A DNA stretch of 64,000 bases from Terasakiella brassicae (GCF_014641495.1 NZ_BMHV01000016.1:1-64000), one strand, 5' to 3'; numbered from the stretch's first letter, positions 42,338-51,364 are shown. The notes: generated from the sequence alone by a model not told the origin. Made by a program: numbers and translations.

Positions 42338-42435
42338 AATTCTTTCCTTTGTCTATGGGAGGTTGCCTATTCATCGGAAATAAAAACTGTGCACGCTATG
42401 ACGGCGCTCACAGGTTAACCATTTTAAATGAGATG

Positions 42436-42660
42436 TCAGACCAGAATATTCAAGTAATAGCCGCGCGGCACATCGTCGCGCAAAGGCTCACCCGAGGCGA
42501 GCAGGCGGCGCAGGCGTTCAAGTGCACCGCGAATGTCGGGGCCATCGCGGCGGGTCGTTTTGGCAATACGGACGCGTTCTTCCCGGTCTGCACCGTAAGA
42601 ACCGCGATCACCGACGACCGGCTGGGTTGTTGACCCGGATATGCGAATATCAGAAGACAT
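42436..42660 (-). CDS. Small conserved-looking protein of unknown function
   Basis: The 74-residue frame lies between the cytochrome and Nudix genes on the same strand, 44 bases from the Nudix stop. It begins with SSDIRISGSTTQPVVGDRG, continues with a charged helix (IRGALERLRRLLASGEPLR) and ends DDVPRGYYLNILV. No signal peptide or membrane segment is seen and I do not recognise a family. The ordered composition and C-terminal aromatic pattern argue that it is translated. The antisense frame over the same stretch has weaker support. Confidence 0.5.
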   Translation of the reverse strand: MSSDIRISGSTTQPVVGDRGSYGADREERVRIAKTTRRDGPDIRGALERLRRLLASGEPLRDDVPRGYYLNILV

Positions 42661-42703
42661 GGGCCTATTCTAACAGCTGTTATTGAAAATCGCCATACAC
42701 GAT

Positions 42704-43243
42704 TTAGGTGATCAGAACGTATTTGGATGTTTTGTAAATGGCGGGTACCGTCTGCTGGTCCTTGACGTCCATAAACCGCCGAAGCGTCCATTCTACCGAG
42801 GGGAAAGCAAGATCATCCCACGGAATATCGGCCCAGTCAAACAGGGCGACTTCCAGACTTTCGCTCCCGGCTTCAAAAAAAGGGCTTTGCATGGGCGCGC
42901 GATGCATAATCATAACATGGCCGACCTGCGGGACTTCGTAAATGCCGATGATGTCTTGAATATCTACATCGACACCGGCTTCTTCCTTGGCTTCGCGGGC
43001 AGCGCCTTGGGCAACGGTTTCGTCCAGTTCCATAAATCCGGCAGGGAAAGTCCATTTGCCATAAGATGGTTCAATGGCACGTCGACACAGCAGGAATTGA
43101 TCTTCCCACGTGCAGACGGCCCCGACAACAATGCGGGGGTTGCGATAATCGATAAATCCACAATCGGGGCAGACAAGGCGTTCGCGGTCATCGCCTGCGG
43201 GGATTTGTTTTATGCTGGGGCCAATTAATTTTTGATCAGACAT
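42704..43243 (-). CDS. Nudix hydrolase with zinc-ribbon-like start
   Basis: The ATG at 43243 gives 179 residues; an ATG at 43297 is an alternative with a weak site. The Nudix box is complete: [23 protein letters not shown] matches G-x5-E-x7-REUxEExGU (shown in two pieces of the motif). Upstream CPDCG is half of a zinc ribbon seen in NudC-type enzymes, but the second Cys pair is missing. [14 protein letters not shown] and [11 protein letters not shown] follow. It hydrolyses a nucleoside diphosphate derivative; substrate unknown. It overlaps no neighbour and diverges from the flavin reductase gene. Confidence 0.85.
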   Translation of the reverse strand: MSDQKLIGPSIKQIPAGDDRERLVCPDCGFIDYRNPRIVVGAVCTWEDQFLLCRRAIEPSYGKWTFPAGFMELDETVAQGAAREAKEEAGVDVDIQDIIGIYEVPQVGHVMIMHRAPMQSPFFEAGSESLEVALFDWADIPWDDLAFPSVEWTLRRFMDVKDQQTVPAIYKTSKYVLIT

Positions 43244-43339
43244 GAACGCATTTTGCCCTTTTGAAAGTTTTAAGGCAATATGTGTTTGCAAATGCATATG
43301 AAGTTAGAAAACACGTTTGAAGTTAGAGAAAAAAAATTT

Positions 43340-43960
43340 ATGTTTTTTAAAACAAATGAATCCCATCCCCTGCCCCATCATCCGTTTAAAGCCTGTATTG
43401 CGCCGCGCCCCATCGGTTGGGTCAGCACGGCGAATCGGGACGGGGTCGGCAATGTTGCGCCCTTTAGTTTTTTTAATGGTATAGCGCAAAATCCACCTCA
43501 GCTAATGATTGCCATTAATGGAAAATCCCCCCATGCAGATCGCAAAGATACTTTGCAAAATATTGAAAATACAAAAGAATTTGTCGTAAATATTGCAACG
43601 TATGACTTGAAGGACGCGATGTTTCGCACGGCTGCACCCGAACATCCTGACATGGATGAAGCAGAACTGGCGGGGCTAGAAATGATCCCGTCCACCTTAA
43701 TCAAACCGAAAAGAATTAAAAAATCACCGATTCATCTGGAATGTGTTTTGACCGAGATTATCCCGCTTTTGTGTGATCAGGAGTCAGAACGCAACACCGC
43801 AATCTTTGGACATGTGGTTGGCATTCATATTGATGATGCGGTTTTGGTTGATGGTAAAGTTGACTTGAAAAAGGTCAATCCGATCTCGCGATTGGGTTAT
43901 AAAGACTATGCAACCCTGGGCGAGATTTTCCAATTGGATGCGCCTTGGCGTAAAGGATGA
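43340..43960 (+). CDS. Flavin reductase-like (DIM6/NTAB) FMN-binding protein
   Basis: The ATG at 43340 gives 206 residues; an upstream in-frame start at 43280 is possible. The split-barrel flavin fold is shown by CIAPRPIGWVSTANRDGVGNV, APFSFFNGIAQNPP and the SPHADRKDTLQNIENTKEFVVN stretch, where the conserved N-I/L-x-x-T-x-E-F-V-V-N closes the FMN site. Members reduce free flavins or act as FMN enzymes on small substrates. The reaction here is not fixed. The following GGATAC/GTATCC inverted repeat (43967-43982) is a possible weak terminator. Confidence 0.82.
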   Translation: MFFKTNESHPLPHHPFKACIAPRPIGWVSTANRDGVGNVAPFSFFNGIAQNPPQLMIAINGKSPHADRKDTLQNIENTKEFVVNIATYDLKDAMFRTAAPEHPDMDEAELAGLEMIPSTLIKPKRIKKSPIHLECVLTEIIPLLCDQESERNTAIFGHVVGIHIDDAVLVDGKVDLKKVNPISRLGYKDYATLGEIFQLDAPWRKG

Positions 43961-44072
43961 AGATGAGGATACAAATGTATCCATACAAAAATTTTCTTGT
44001 CAGATTTTCTTTTTTTCGACAAGGTAGGCACCTCCGAACAACTTACGGCATTATTTAGAGAGCTTTAAAGTC

Positions 44073-44444
44073 ATGGCATACGATTCAAACAATATTTTCG
44101 CAAAAATTCTGCGCGGCGAAATCCCTTGTGAGAAAGTGTATGAAAACGACTATGCGCTTGCTTTTAAGGATATTGCGCCGCAAGCCCCGGTACATACGCT
44201 TGTCATCCCAAAAGGTGCCTATGTCAGTTTTGACGATTTCAGCACCAATGCGTCCGATGTGGAAATTGCCGGATATATCCGCGCAATCGGTGTGGTGGCC
44301 CGCGAAGCGGGTGTGGTGGAAAGCGGTTATCGCATTCTATCGAACATCGGCGAAGATGGCGGGCAGGAAGTCCCACATCTGCATGTTCACATCTTTGGTG
44401 GTCGACGTCTCGGCACAATGGTCAAACCGGCAAATAAATCATAA
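44073..44444 (+). CDS. hinT: HIT-family purine nucleotide-binding protein (HinT-like)
   Basis: The 123-residue protein has NIFAKILRGEIPCEKVYEND at the start and the histidine triad VPHLHVHIFGG near the end, both typical of HinT. It hydrolyses adenosine phosphoramidates and related nucleotide conjugates. Length and motifs are normal. It is transcribed in the same direction as the EamA and GNAT genes but separated from them by 88 bases that include a TCAGGGGA/TCCCCTGA hairpin (44459-44477). Confidence 0.9.
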   Translation: MAYDSNNIFAKILRGEIPCEKVYENDYALAFKDIAPQAPVHTLVIPKGAYVSFDDFSTNASDVEIAGYIRAIGVVAREAGVVESGYRILSNIGEDGGQEVPHLHVHIFGGRRLGTMVKPANKS

Positions 44445-44532
44445 GATTCCTTTATTTTCTCAGGGGATCTTCCCCTGAAAGATAAAGATATTCAGCAATG
44501 GGGAAGTCCGCTTTTCACAGGAGGCATTCTCC

Positions 44533-45414
44533 ATGCCCAACCTTTCTGATATTTCCCGTGGCCTGATCCTTATGGCGTTTGGCATGGTGATGATGAGCAT
44601 CATGGATGCCATTGTTAAACATCTGACCGATAGTATCAGTGCACCGCAAATTCTGTTCTTTCGCTCGTTTTTCGGGCTACTGCCTTTGTTGATTATTGCG
44701 TGGCGCAAAGGGGGACGACGGGCCGTTTATACCCGAAAACCGCTGGTTCATATGGTGCGCGCCGGATTAGCTGCTGTTGCCTTTGTTTGTTTTACCATTG
44801 GTCTGCGGGAAATGTCGCTCGCCAATGCCTTGGCGATCAGTTTTGCCGCCCCGTTTTTTGCCGTCTGTTTTTCCGTGCTTTTAATGGGGGAGCGGGTTGG
44901 GTTTCACCGTATTTTCGCATTGCTTGCCGGGTTTGGCGGCGTGGTCATTGTCCTGCAACCTGATGACGGCATTTTGGGGGATGGTAGTGGCTATTTCCTG
45001 CTGGTTGCCGTGACCTATGCCTTGGCACAGGTTATTGCCCGCAAATATCGTGAAACGGAAACGGGACTGAGTTTCAGTTTTTGGACAATGACAGGCATGA
45101 CCATACTAGGGGCTGTGAGCATGTTGTTCTATTGGGAAGAGATGACCCTGGAAATTTGGGGCTGGGCTTTCGCAATGGGTATTTTCGGCGGACTGGCGGC
45201 TTATTGCATGACGGAAGCTGTGCGCGCGGCCCCCACTGTTGTGGTCAGCCCAATGGAATATACGGCCTTGATTTGGGGGGCACTGTTTGACTGGATGTTC
45301 TGGCAGGTCTTCCCCGAACAGGCGACGATTATCGGCAGTCTGGTGATTGTTGCCAGTGGTATTTACATTTTATGGCGTGAACGTTCTTATAAAGAGGAAA
45401 TAAAAATCTTATGA
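44533..45414 (+). CDS. EamA/DMT-family transporter
   Basis: The 293-residue protein has ten predicted membrane helices in two EamA repeats, beginning GLILMAFGMVMMSIMDAIVK and with FFRSFFGLLPLL, FTIGLREMSLANALAISFAAPFF and MGERVGFHRIFALLAGFGGVV in the first, and AYCMTEAVRAAPTVVVSPMEYT in the second (each quoted in part). The family exports amino acids or metabolites; substrate unknown. AGGAGG precedes the start. Its end overlaps the GNAT start by 4 bases (ATGA). Confidence 0.85.
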   Translation: MPNLSDISRGLILMAFGMVMMSIMDAIVKHLTDSISAPQILFFRSFFGLLPLLIIAWRKGGRRAVYTRKPLVHMVRAGLAAVAFVCFTIGLREMSLANALAISFAAPFFAVCFSVLLMGERVGFHRIFALLAGFGGVVIVLQPDDGILGDGSGYFLLVAVTYALAQVIARKYRETETGLSFSFWTMTGMTILGAVSMLFYWEEMTLEIWGWAFAMGIFGGLAAYCMTEAVRAAPTVVVSPMEYTALIWGALFDWMFWQVFPEQATIIGSLVIVASGIYILWRERSYKEEIKIL

Positions 45415-45848
45415 ATATCCGTATGATACAAGAAGGTGACTTTGACCAATGGCTTGTTTTGTGGCAAGGCTACCTTGATTTTTACAAAGTTGATCTGGGT
45501 GAATTACAAAACCGTGCCGTCTGGATGCGCCTGATGAACGAGGCTGATCCTTTGCAGGGATTTGCAGCCGTCGAAGATGATCGCTTGATCGGTTTTGCCC
45601 ATTTCTTTTTTCATGGCACAACATGGTATCAGACATCTTATTGTTATCTGGAAGACCTGTATGTGGATCAGACGGTGCGTTCCCGGGGTACGGGGCGGGC
45701 CTTGATTGCGGCCTTGAAAGAAGTGGCCTTGTCAAAAGGTGCGGCAAAACTTTATTGGCATACGGACAAGCAGAATGAAACCGCACAGGCACTTTATAAC
45801 AAAGTCGCAGATTTAACCGATTTCATTCGTTATGACATTGCTTTGTAG
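45411..45848 (+). CDS. GNAT-family N-acetyltransferase
   Basis: The 145-residue protein has the GNAT core: LIGFAHFFFH, YLEDLYVDQTVRSRGTGRAL (the acetyl-CoA pyrophosphate loop R-x-x-G-x-G/A) and the C-terminal 'YWHTDKQNETAQALYNKVAD' helix. Substrate is unknown. It is translationally coupled to the EamA transporter, so an acetylated product may be exported, which is inference. A terminator follows. Confidence 0.85.
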   Translation: MNIRMIQEGDFDQWLVLWQGYLDFYKVDLGELQNRAVWMRLMNEADPLQGFAAVEDDRLIGFAHFFFHGTTWYQTSYCYLEDLYVDQTVRSRGTGRALIAALKEVALSKGAAKLYWHTDKQNETAQALYNKVADLTDFIRYDIAL

Positions 45849-45863
45849 CAATAGCCACTGAGC

Positions 45864-45898
45864 TGTCATCCCCGACCCTGATCAAGGGCGGGGATGAC
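45864..45898. repeat. Extragenic palindromic element (GTCATCCCC family), short copy
   Basis: TGTCATCCCCGACCCTGATC is identical in its first 19-20 bases to the long copy at 16741, and ends CGGGGATGAC. Outer halves GTCATCCCC and GGGGATGAC pair. It lies between the GNAT stop and the shared terminator. It is shorter than the other copy and lacks the central AT-rich spacer. Confidence 0.75.
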
Positions 45899-45923
45899 AA
45901 AAAAGGTCTTTGCCGATAGTTGG

Positions 45924-45948
45924 AAAAGGCCTTCGGGCCTTCTTTTTT
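45924..45948. terminator. Terminator between GNAT and metZ
   Basis: AAAAGGCC-TTCG-GGCCTTCTTTTTT forms a tight 6-bp GC-rich stem with a tetraloop and a T-run on the + strand. It can also serve metZ from the other side through the upstream A-run. Confidence 0.8.
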
Positions 45949-45949
45949 G

Positions 45950-47140
45950 TTATCCGTAAACGATTTGGGCAGCTTGGGCGAGGTCTTCTTTGATATCCTC
46001 GACATCTTCCAAACCAACAGACAAACGCAACAGGCCTTGGCTGATCCCCAAATGCAGGCGTTCGGCCTCGTCCACTTTTGAATGGGTGGTCGTGGCCGGA
46101 TGGGTGATTTGGGATTTGGTGTCACCCAGATTGTTGCAAATCTTGACGAGATTCAACGCATTTTCAAAGGCAAACGCTTTATCCTTGCCGCCGTCCAGTT
46201 CAAACGACAGCATCGGGCCACCTGCGCGCATTTGCTTCATCGCCAGTTTATGCTGGGGATGGGCCTGCAAACCGGGGTAGTTGACTTTAGCCACCCCTTT
46301 CAGGTTTTCCAGAAAACGCGCCAACAAGGTTGCGTTTTCGCTATGCTTCATCACCCGGATGTCCATTGTTTCCAGACCTTTAAGCTGGGTCCAGGCGTTA
46401 AACGGGCTCATGGCCGGTCCGGTATTGCGGAAAAACGGCATCATTTCATTTTTCAACAGGTCTTCGTCGTTAAACAGAACCGCGCCCCCCAAGGTCCGGC
46501 CCTGACCATCCACATATTTCGTGGTGGAATACACAACAATATCTGCGCCAAATTCCATTGGTTTTTGTAAAATCGGTGTCGCAAAAACGTTATCGACAAT
46601 GACACGTGCACCACTGGCATGGGCCAGATCACACACGGCCTGCATATCAACAATATCCAAAGTCGGGTTACTGGGTGTTTCCAATAAAACAACGCGGGTC
46701 GGTTGCTTTAAGGCCTCTTCCCATTGATTTAGGTCGCCGCCATCCACCAAAACGGTTTCAATACCGTAACGCGGCAGGATGTTGTTCAAGATAAAGAGAC
46801 TGGACCCAAACAAGGCGCGCGAGGCCACGACACGGTCGCCCGCCTTTAATTGCGCCATCAGGGCGGTATTGATCGCCGCCATGCCGGTTGCCGTTGCCAG
46901 ACAGAATTTTGCCCCTTCGATCATCGCCATTCGTTCCTCGAACATGCCGGTCGTCGGGTTGGCAAATCGGGAATACTGATAGCGTTTGATCTCTTCTTTG
47001 AAAGTTGCTTCCTGTTCTTCGGCCGTTTCATAAATATAGCCGGAAGTCAGGAATAAACCTTCGCTGTTTTCATCAAAAGCAGAACGTTGAATACCACCAT
47101 GCACCAGCTGAGTCGCCGTGCGCCAGGTTTTGTTGCTCAT
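45950..47140 (-). CDS. metZ: O-succinylhomoserine sulfhydrylase MetZ
   Basis: The 396-residue PLP enzyme belongs to the Cys/Met metabolism family. The PLP lysine lies in YSTTKYVDGQGR; SGYIYETAEEQ and YSRFANPTTGMFEERMA lie near the start. It makes homocysteine from O-succinylhomoserine and sulfide in direct sulfhydrylation. The features in SRFANPT and 'THPATTTHSKV' are typical of MetZ over MetB. Its start codon directly follows one arm of a 10-bp inverted repeat (47141-47203), a leader structure discussed separately. The gene stands alone between two converging and diverging neighbours. Confidence 0.9.
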   Translation of the reverse strand: MSNKTWRTATQLVHGGIQRSAFDENSEGLFLTSGYIYETAEEQEATFKEEIKRYQYSRFANPTTGMFEERMAMIEGAKFCLATATGMAAINTALMAQLKAGDRVVASRALFGSSLFILNNILPRYGIETVLVDGGDLNQWEEALKQPTRVVLLETPSNPTLDIVDMQAVCDLAHASGARVIVDNVFATPILQKPMEFGADIVVYSTTKYVDGQGRTLGGAVLFNDEDLLKNEMMPFFRNTGPAMSPFNAWTQLKGLETMDIRVMKHSENATLLARFLENLKGVAKVNYPGLQAHPQHKLAMKQMRAGGPMLSFELDGGKDKAFAFENALNLVKICNNLGDTKSQITHPATTTHSKVDEAERLHLGISQGLLRLSVGLEDVEDIKEDLAQAAQIVYG

Positions 47141-47203
47141 TGCTTTCGTCCTTTACGTAAGGTCAAGTTAGGGGAAAGGCCTTTTACACCGTTGACGAAA
47201 GCA
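47141..47203 (-). promoter_or_regulatory. Structured metZ leader with sequestered ribosome-binding site
   Basis: On the minus strand TGCTTTCGTC (47203-47194) is complemented exactly by GACGAAAGCA (47150-47141), which ends one base before the metZ ATG and contains the end of the Shine-Dalgarno stretch AAAGGACG. The 43 bases between the arms hold a short CCTT-ACGTA-AAGG hairpin and a GGCCTTT segment. Pairing of the arms would hide the translation start. The gene is in methionine synthesis, where SAM-sensing leaders are common, but I see no match to the known SAM-II or SAM/SAH consensus. Confidence 0.55.
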
Positions 47204-47258
47204 GTACAAGAGGCCACATTCTAATATAAATACTCTCTTCTGACGATAAAGGCACCCC

Positions 47259-48692
47259 ATGTCCGATTTTAAAGCCACCGACGATCTTTTCTTTTCCCGC
47301 TTCGAACTGGATCAAGCTCAGGTTGAAGCCAGCGTCACCAACGCACTGAACGGGGCTGATGATGGGGAGTTATTTCTCGAATATCGCCAAAGCGAAGCCC
47401 TTGGCTTTGATGATGGTCGCCTGAAAAGTGCCAGTTTCGATACCGCCCAAGGGTTTGGCTTACGCAGTGTCGCCGGTGAAGCCAGTGGCTATTCCCATGC
47501 CTCCAATCTGGATCAAGGCGCAATTGATCGGGCCTGCACAACCGTTCAGGCCGTTCATAGTGGTCATAGCGGCACCATGAGTGACGCCCCGCAAGGCACC
47601 AATAAATCGCTTTATATCGATGACAACCCGATTAACCTTGTGCCGTTTGAAACCAAGGTTAAATTGCTGGAAGAAATTGATGCGTACTTGCGCAGTAAAG
47701 ACAGCCGGGTCAAGCAGGCCACGGCTTCCATCGCCGGATCGTGGCAAGCCGTGCGCATTATCCGCGCAGATGGCACACAGGCGGCTGATATCCGCCCGAT
47801 GGTGCGCCTCAATGTTTCTGTTGTTGTGGAAAAAGACGGCAAAATGGAAAGCGGTTCGCACGGCTTTGGCGGGCGCACGACCTATGAAGAATTCTTCAAA
47901 GCAGGGCGTTGGAAACCAGCCTGTGATGAAGCCCTGCGCCAAGCCCTTGTTAATCTGGACTCTGTTCCCGCCCCGGCAGGGGAGATGCCAGTGGTTCTCG
48001 GCCCCGGCTGGCCCGGTATTTTATTGCATGAAGCCATCGGCCACGGGTTAGAAGGCGATTTCAACCGTAAACAGACATCGGCTTTCGCAGGTCTGATGGG
48101 GCAACGCATCGCGGCCCCCGGCGTGACGGTCGTGGATGACGGCACCTTGCCTGATTTGCGTGGTTCCTTGACCATTGATGATGAAGGCACCCCGTCGCAA
48201 AATACCGTTTTGATCGAAGACGGCATTCTGACCGGATATATGCAAGACCGCATGAATGCCCGTCTGATGGGGCAAAAACCCACCGGCAATGGTCGTCGTC
48301 AATCTTACGCCCATATGCCCCTGCCGCGTATGACCAATACCTATATGCTGGGCGGGGACAAAGATCCGCAGGAAATCATTGCCTCGGTTAAGCGCGGTCT
48401 CTATGCCGTGAATTTTGGTGGCGGTCAGGTCGATATCACCTCCGGCAAATTCGTCTTTAGCTGCACCGAAGCCTATATGATTGAGAACGGCAAAATCGGT
48501 GCCCCGGTCAAGGGCGCAACCCTGATCGGCAATGGCCCGGACTGCCTGACCAAAGTAAAAATGATCGGCAATGATATGGAAATCGACCCCGGTGTCGGCA
48601 CCTGCGGCAAAGGCGGACAAGGCGTGCCCGTTGGCGTGGGTCAACCCACCTTGTTAATCGACCCGATCACGGTCGGTGGCACAGATATGTAA
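47259..48692 (+). CDS. tldD: Metalloprotease TldD
   Basis: The 477-residue protein has the TldD zinc site HEAIGHGLEGD, where H-E-x-x-x-H binds the metal, and the family blocks SAGPSFDTAQGFGLRS-like (here KSASFDTAQGFGLRS) and NFGGGQVDITSGKFVFSCTEAYM. With TldE it degrades unfolded peptides and matures peptides such as microcin B17 or PQQ-like precursors. TldE is not in the window. AAAGG precedes the start. MOSC-domain gene follows 13 bases later. Confidence 0.92.
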   Translation: MSDFKATDDLFFSRFELDQAQVEASVTNALNGADDGELFLEYRQSEALGFDDGRLKSASFDTAQGFGLRSVAGEASGYSHASNLDQGAIDRACTTVQAVHSGHSGTMSDAPQGTNKSLYIDDNPINLVPFETKVKLLEEIDAYLRSKDSRVKQATASIAGSWQAVRIIRADGTQAADIRPMVRLNVSVVVEKDGKMESGSHGFGGRTTYEEFFKAGRWKPACDEALRQALVNLDSVPAPAGEMPVVLGPGWPGILLHEAIGHGLEGDFNRKQTSAFAGLMGQRIAAPGVTVVDDGTLPDLRGSLTIDDEGTPSQNTVLIEDGILTGYMQDRMNARLMGQKPTGNGRRQSYAHMPLPRMTNTYMLGGDKDPQEIIASVKRGLYAVNFGGGQVDITSGKFVFSCTEAYMIENGKIGAPVKGATLIGNGPDCLTKVKMIGNDMEIDPGVGTCGKGGQGVPVGVGQPTLLIDPITVGGTDM

Positions 48693-48705
48693 GGACTTCC
48701 CCCCC

Positions 48706-49392
48706 ATGAACCTCAGCGGAAAAATTATCGGACTGTACGTTGGTAAGGTCGAAGAAAGATGGCCGGACAAAGCCCCCTCGGCCATTGCCAAAACCTACAC
48801 GGACGGACCGCTTGAACTGGATGAAAACGGTTTTCTGCGCGATGAGCAGGCGGATTTGAAAGTTCATGGCGGACCGGAAAAAGCCATTCACCATTACGCC
48901 AGCGACCATATGGATTTCTGGCAAAAAGAACATCCCGAACAGGCTGAGCTGTTTGTGCCCGGTTGCTTCGGTGAAAATATTGCAACAACCGGACTGACGG
49001 AAGAGAACTTGTGCCTGGGGGATATCCTCAGTCTGGGAACGGCAAAGGTGCAGGTCTGCCAAGGTCGCCAACCTTGTTGGAAACTGACAAAACATATCGG
49101 TATCCGCAATTTCGCCCTGCAATTTCAGCAAACCGCGCTGACCGGCTGGTATTATCGTGTTCTGGAAAATGGGCAGGTTAAAGTCGGTGATACAATGGAC
49201 CTTTTGGAACGTCCTTGCCCGGACTGGTCGATCAAACGGCTCATTCAAGCGCGCTTCAATTCCAAAATTGATGCAGACACCGCACAGGAACTCGCCAATC
49301 TGGATGTTTTATCAACAAGCTGGCGCACCGCTTTTGAGAAAAAAGCCGAGAAGGGATATGCGGAAGACACAGGCCCACGTCTGAAGGGATAA
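48706..49392 (+). CDS. MOSC-domain protein, YiiM-like
   Basis: The ATG at 48706 with AAGGA upstream gives 228 residues. It has the MOSC pattern KVHGGPEKAIHHYASDH, PGCFGENIATTGL, and the conserved Cys in QVCQGRQPCWKL, followed by a C-terminal 3-alpha domain (about 165-228). YiiM-type proteins bind molybdenum cofactor and detoxify N-hydroxylated bases such as 6-hydroxylaminopurine. Short distance from tldD suggests one transcript. A terminator-like hairpin follows. Confidence 0.87.
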   Translation: MNLSGKIIGLYVGKVEERWPDKAPSAIAKTYTDGPLELDENGFLRDEQADLKVHGGPEKAIHHYASDHMDFWQKEHPEQAELFVPGCFGENIATTGLTEENLCLGDILSLGTAKVQVCQGRQPCWKLTKHIGIRNFALQFQQTALTGWYYRVLENGQVKVGDTMDLLERPCPDWSIKRLIQARFNSKIDADTAQELANLDVLSTSWRTAFEKKAEKGYAEDTGPRLKG

Positions 49393-49394
49393 TA

Positions 49395-49433
49395 AAACAG
49401 TGCTGTCTTTATTTTCAAAAGGCAGCACTGTTG
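49395..49433. terminator. Terminator between MOSC gene and chemoreceptor
   Basis: AACAGTGCTG (49396-49405) and CAGCACTGTT (49423-49432) form a 10-bp perfect stem with a 17-base loop. It serves convergent genes; the T-tract after it is short (TTGTTCTTCT). Confidence 0.65.
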
Positions 49434-49439
49434 TTCTTC

Positions 49440-51194
49440 TTAGTCCTCTTTGCGAATGTGGTTGAGGAAGGCTTTGGCTTCTTCACCCAGATCATCCGAC
49501 AACTTATTCAATTGCTTGACCGATCCTGCCAAATCCTGTGAAGACTGCCCGACTTCAATCGCGGCTTCATTCACATTGGCAATGGTGGAAGAAACCTGAC
49601 TGGTCCCCGCCGCAGCTTCTTGCGCATTAAGCGAGATTTCCTGTGTTGCGGCTCCTTGTTGTTCAACAGATGCCGCAATTGTGGCCGAGATTTCATTAAT
49701 CTCGCCAATGACACGGGCAACCCCTTCCATTGCCTCCACCGACTCGTCCGTGGCAGACTGAATATTGGCAATCTGATCGGCAATATCCTGCGTGGCACGT
49801 GCCGTTTGATTGGCAAGGTTCTTCACCTCCCCTGCCACAACAGCAAAGCCTTTACCTGCTTCACCTGCACGCGCGGACTCGATCGTTGCATTCAGTGCCA
49901 ACAAATTGGTTTGTTCGGCAATGCCACTGATCAACTGCACGACTTCCCCGATTTTATCCACGGCATCAGCCAATTTGCGGATTTTGTCGTTGGTATCGCT
50001 CACCTGATCACGCGCCCCTGTCGCCACTTCGCTGGCATGGGACACCTGATTGGTGATGGAACCGATGGAAGCCGTTAATTCTTCCGCCGCTGCCGCCACG
50101 GTTTCGGCATTACGCGTGGCCTGATCCGCCATATTGGCGACTTCGCCTGCCTGATTTTGGGCATCCGAAGACACTGCGTTCATACGTTCTGCCGCCACAT
50201 CCAGATTGCGGGTGAAATCGCCCAGATCATTGGCAATAGAACCGATGGATTTTTCAAAATCATTCGCCATTTTCTCAGTTTGCAAACGGCGTCTTTCCAG
50301 CAACTGAGTTTCGCGCTGTTTCTGTTCTTCCAAATCCCGTTGGCGACGCTCCCGATTTGTTTTAAAGGTTGTAATCGCCTTTACCATCTTACCGATTTCA
50401 TCGACCCGCTTGGTTGTCGGGATTTCAACGTTGCTGCGCCCTTCGGCAAATTCGTTCATGATATTGGTCATATGTGTAATCGGGGTTGCCACCGATTTTG
50501 CACTCAGTAAGGCAACGACGGTTAAAATGGTTCCCAATAGCAAGGTAAAAACAACCATCGTCATCGCAATTTGATCCCCACGGGCAATGACCGCATCAAT
50601 GGCTGTATCCACTTCCAGCACACCGCGCACATCGCCCAGTTTCCAGTCATCTTTGGGTGTATCGGGGCGATGGTTATGACAGGTCACACAGGCTTCCGCC
50701 GACATGAGATCGGCAATGGCAACCCGAACGATTGTCTTGCCGTCTTTCTCAACGGTATTTACAAACTTGAGGTCTTTGTTTTTGGAAATTTTATCCCAGG
50801 CTTCCTGTTCAAAAGCATCAAGGGTGCGATCGGCCCGGTTGGGAAAGGGAAACGCACTGTAAAGACGCATGGTCGTGTCTTCTTTGGACAACAGCTCACT
50901 CATATCATGGATGAACGTTGCCGGCAGGGGCACACCGTCTGCCATCGTTTTATGATCGACACTCGGAACCAGACTACTTTCCGACAAAACCTTTTGAATA
51001 ACGTTCTTGGTATAATAACCCCGAATTGCTTTAAATTGATTGACCGTTTGTGTGGCAGAATCCACCGCATTTTCGACGGCATTGTCCCGCATCATTCCGG
51101 GAACAACAAAAAACATTAAAACAACCGCCAATAGGGCAGCAACGGGTACTGGAAGGATAATCTTCCACAAGATACTTCTCGAGATCCAACCCAC
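49440..51194 (-). CDS. Methyl-accepting chemotaxis protein with c-type heme sensor (DUF3365-like)
   Basis: The GTG at 51194 with GAGGAG upstream gives 584 residues; the longer frame to 51257 has a polar, unlikely start. The protein has a membrane helix (about 10-33), a periplasmic domain with CVTCH (169-173, [11 protein letters not shown]), a second helix (about 198-222), HAMP (about 223-280) and an MCP signalling domain containing [20 protein letters not shown]. CxxCH in a DUF3365-like sensor suggests covalent heme, sensing redox state, O2 or NO. The signalling hairpin is complete; the C-terminus has no NWETF pentapeptide. Confidence 0.88.
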   Translation of the reverse strand: MGWISRSILWKIILPVPVAALLAVVLMFFVVPGMMRDNAVENAVDSATQTVNQFKAIRGYYTKNVIQKVLSESSLVPSVDHKTMADGVPLPATFIHDMSELLSKEDTTMRLYSAFPFPNRADRTLDAFEQEAWDKISKNKDLKFVNTVEKDGKTIVRVAIADLMSAEACVTCHNHRPDTPKDDWKLGDVRGVLEVDTAIDAVIARGDQIAMTMVVFTLLLGTILTVVALLSAKSVATPITHMTNIMNEFAEGRSNVEIPTTKRVDEIGKMVKAITTFKTNRERRQRDLEEQKQRETQLLERRRLQTEKMANDFEKSIGSIANDLGDFTRNLDVAAERMNAVSSDAQNQAGEVANMADQATRNAETVAAAAEELTASIGSITNQVSHASEVATGARDQVSDTNDKIRKLADAVDKIGEVVQLISGIAEQTNLLALNATIESARAGEAGKGFAVVAGEVKNLANQTARATQDIADQIANIQSATDESVEAMEGVARVIGEINEISATIAASVEQQGAATQEISLNAQEAAAGTSQVSSTIANVNEAAIEVGQSSQDLAGSVKQLNKLSDDLGEEAKAFLNHIRKED

Positions 51195-51364
51195 AATCAG
51201 CTCCTCTTCAAGACATCTTCCCCCCACTGTCACAGTGGAAATGCCTATCAAGCTCAATAGGTGGGAACGGGTCGATGACTTATCAATTACAGATTTATCA
51301 CATCTTCTGCGTTTAAAACATTAAGATGTAATCAATCTTGTAGTATAAAGCTGCGATAAGGGGA

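Noticed and set aside
41657-42418. 253-codon + strand frame opposite the cytochrome c gene
   Set aside because: Phe/Cys/Gly-rich antisense of an Ala/Lys/Glu-rich protein; the cytochrome frame has lipobox and heme motif.
47141-47203. Known SAM-II or SAM/SAH riboswitch before metZ
   Set aside because: The characteristic conserved blocks of these classes are not visible; only the paired arms are certain. Kept as an unclassified leader.
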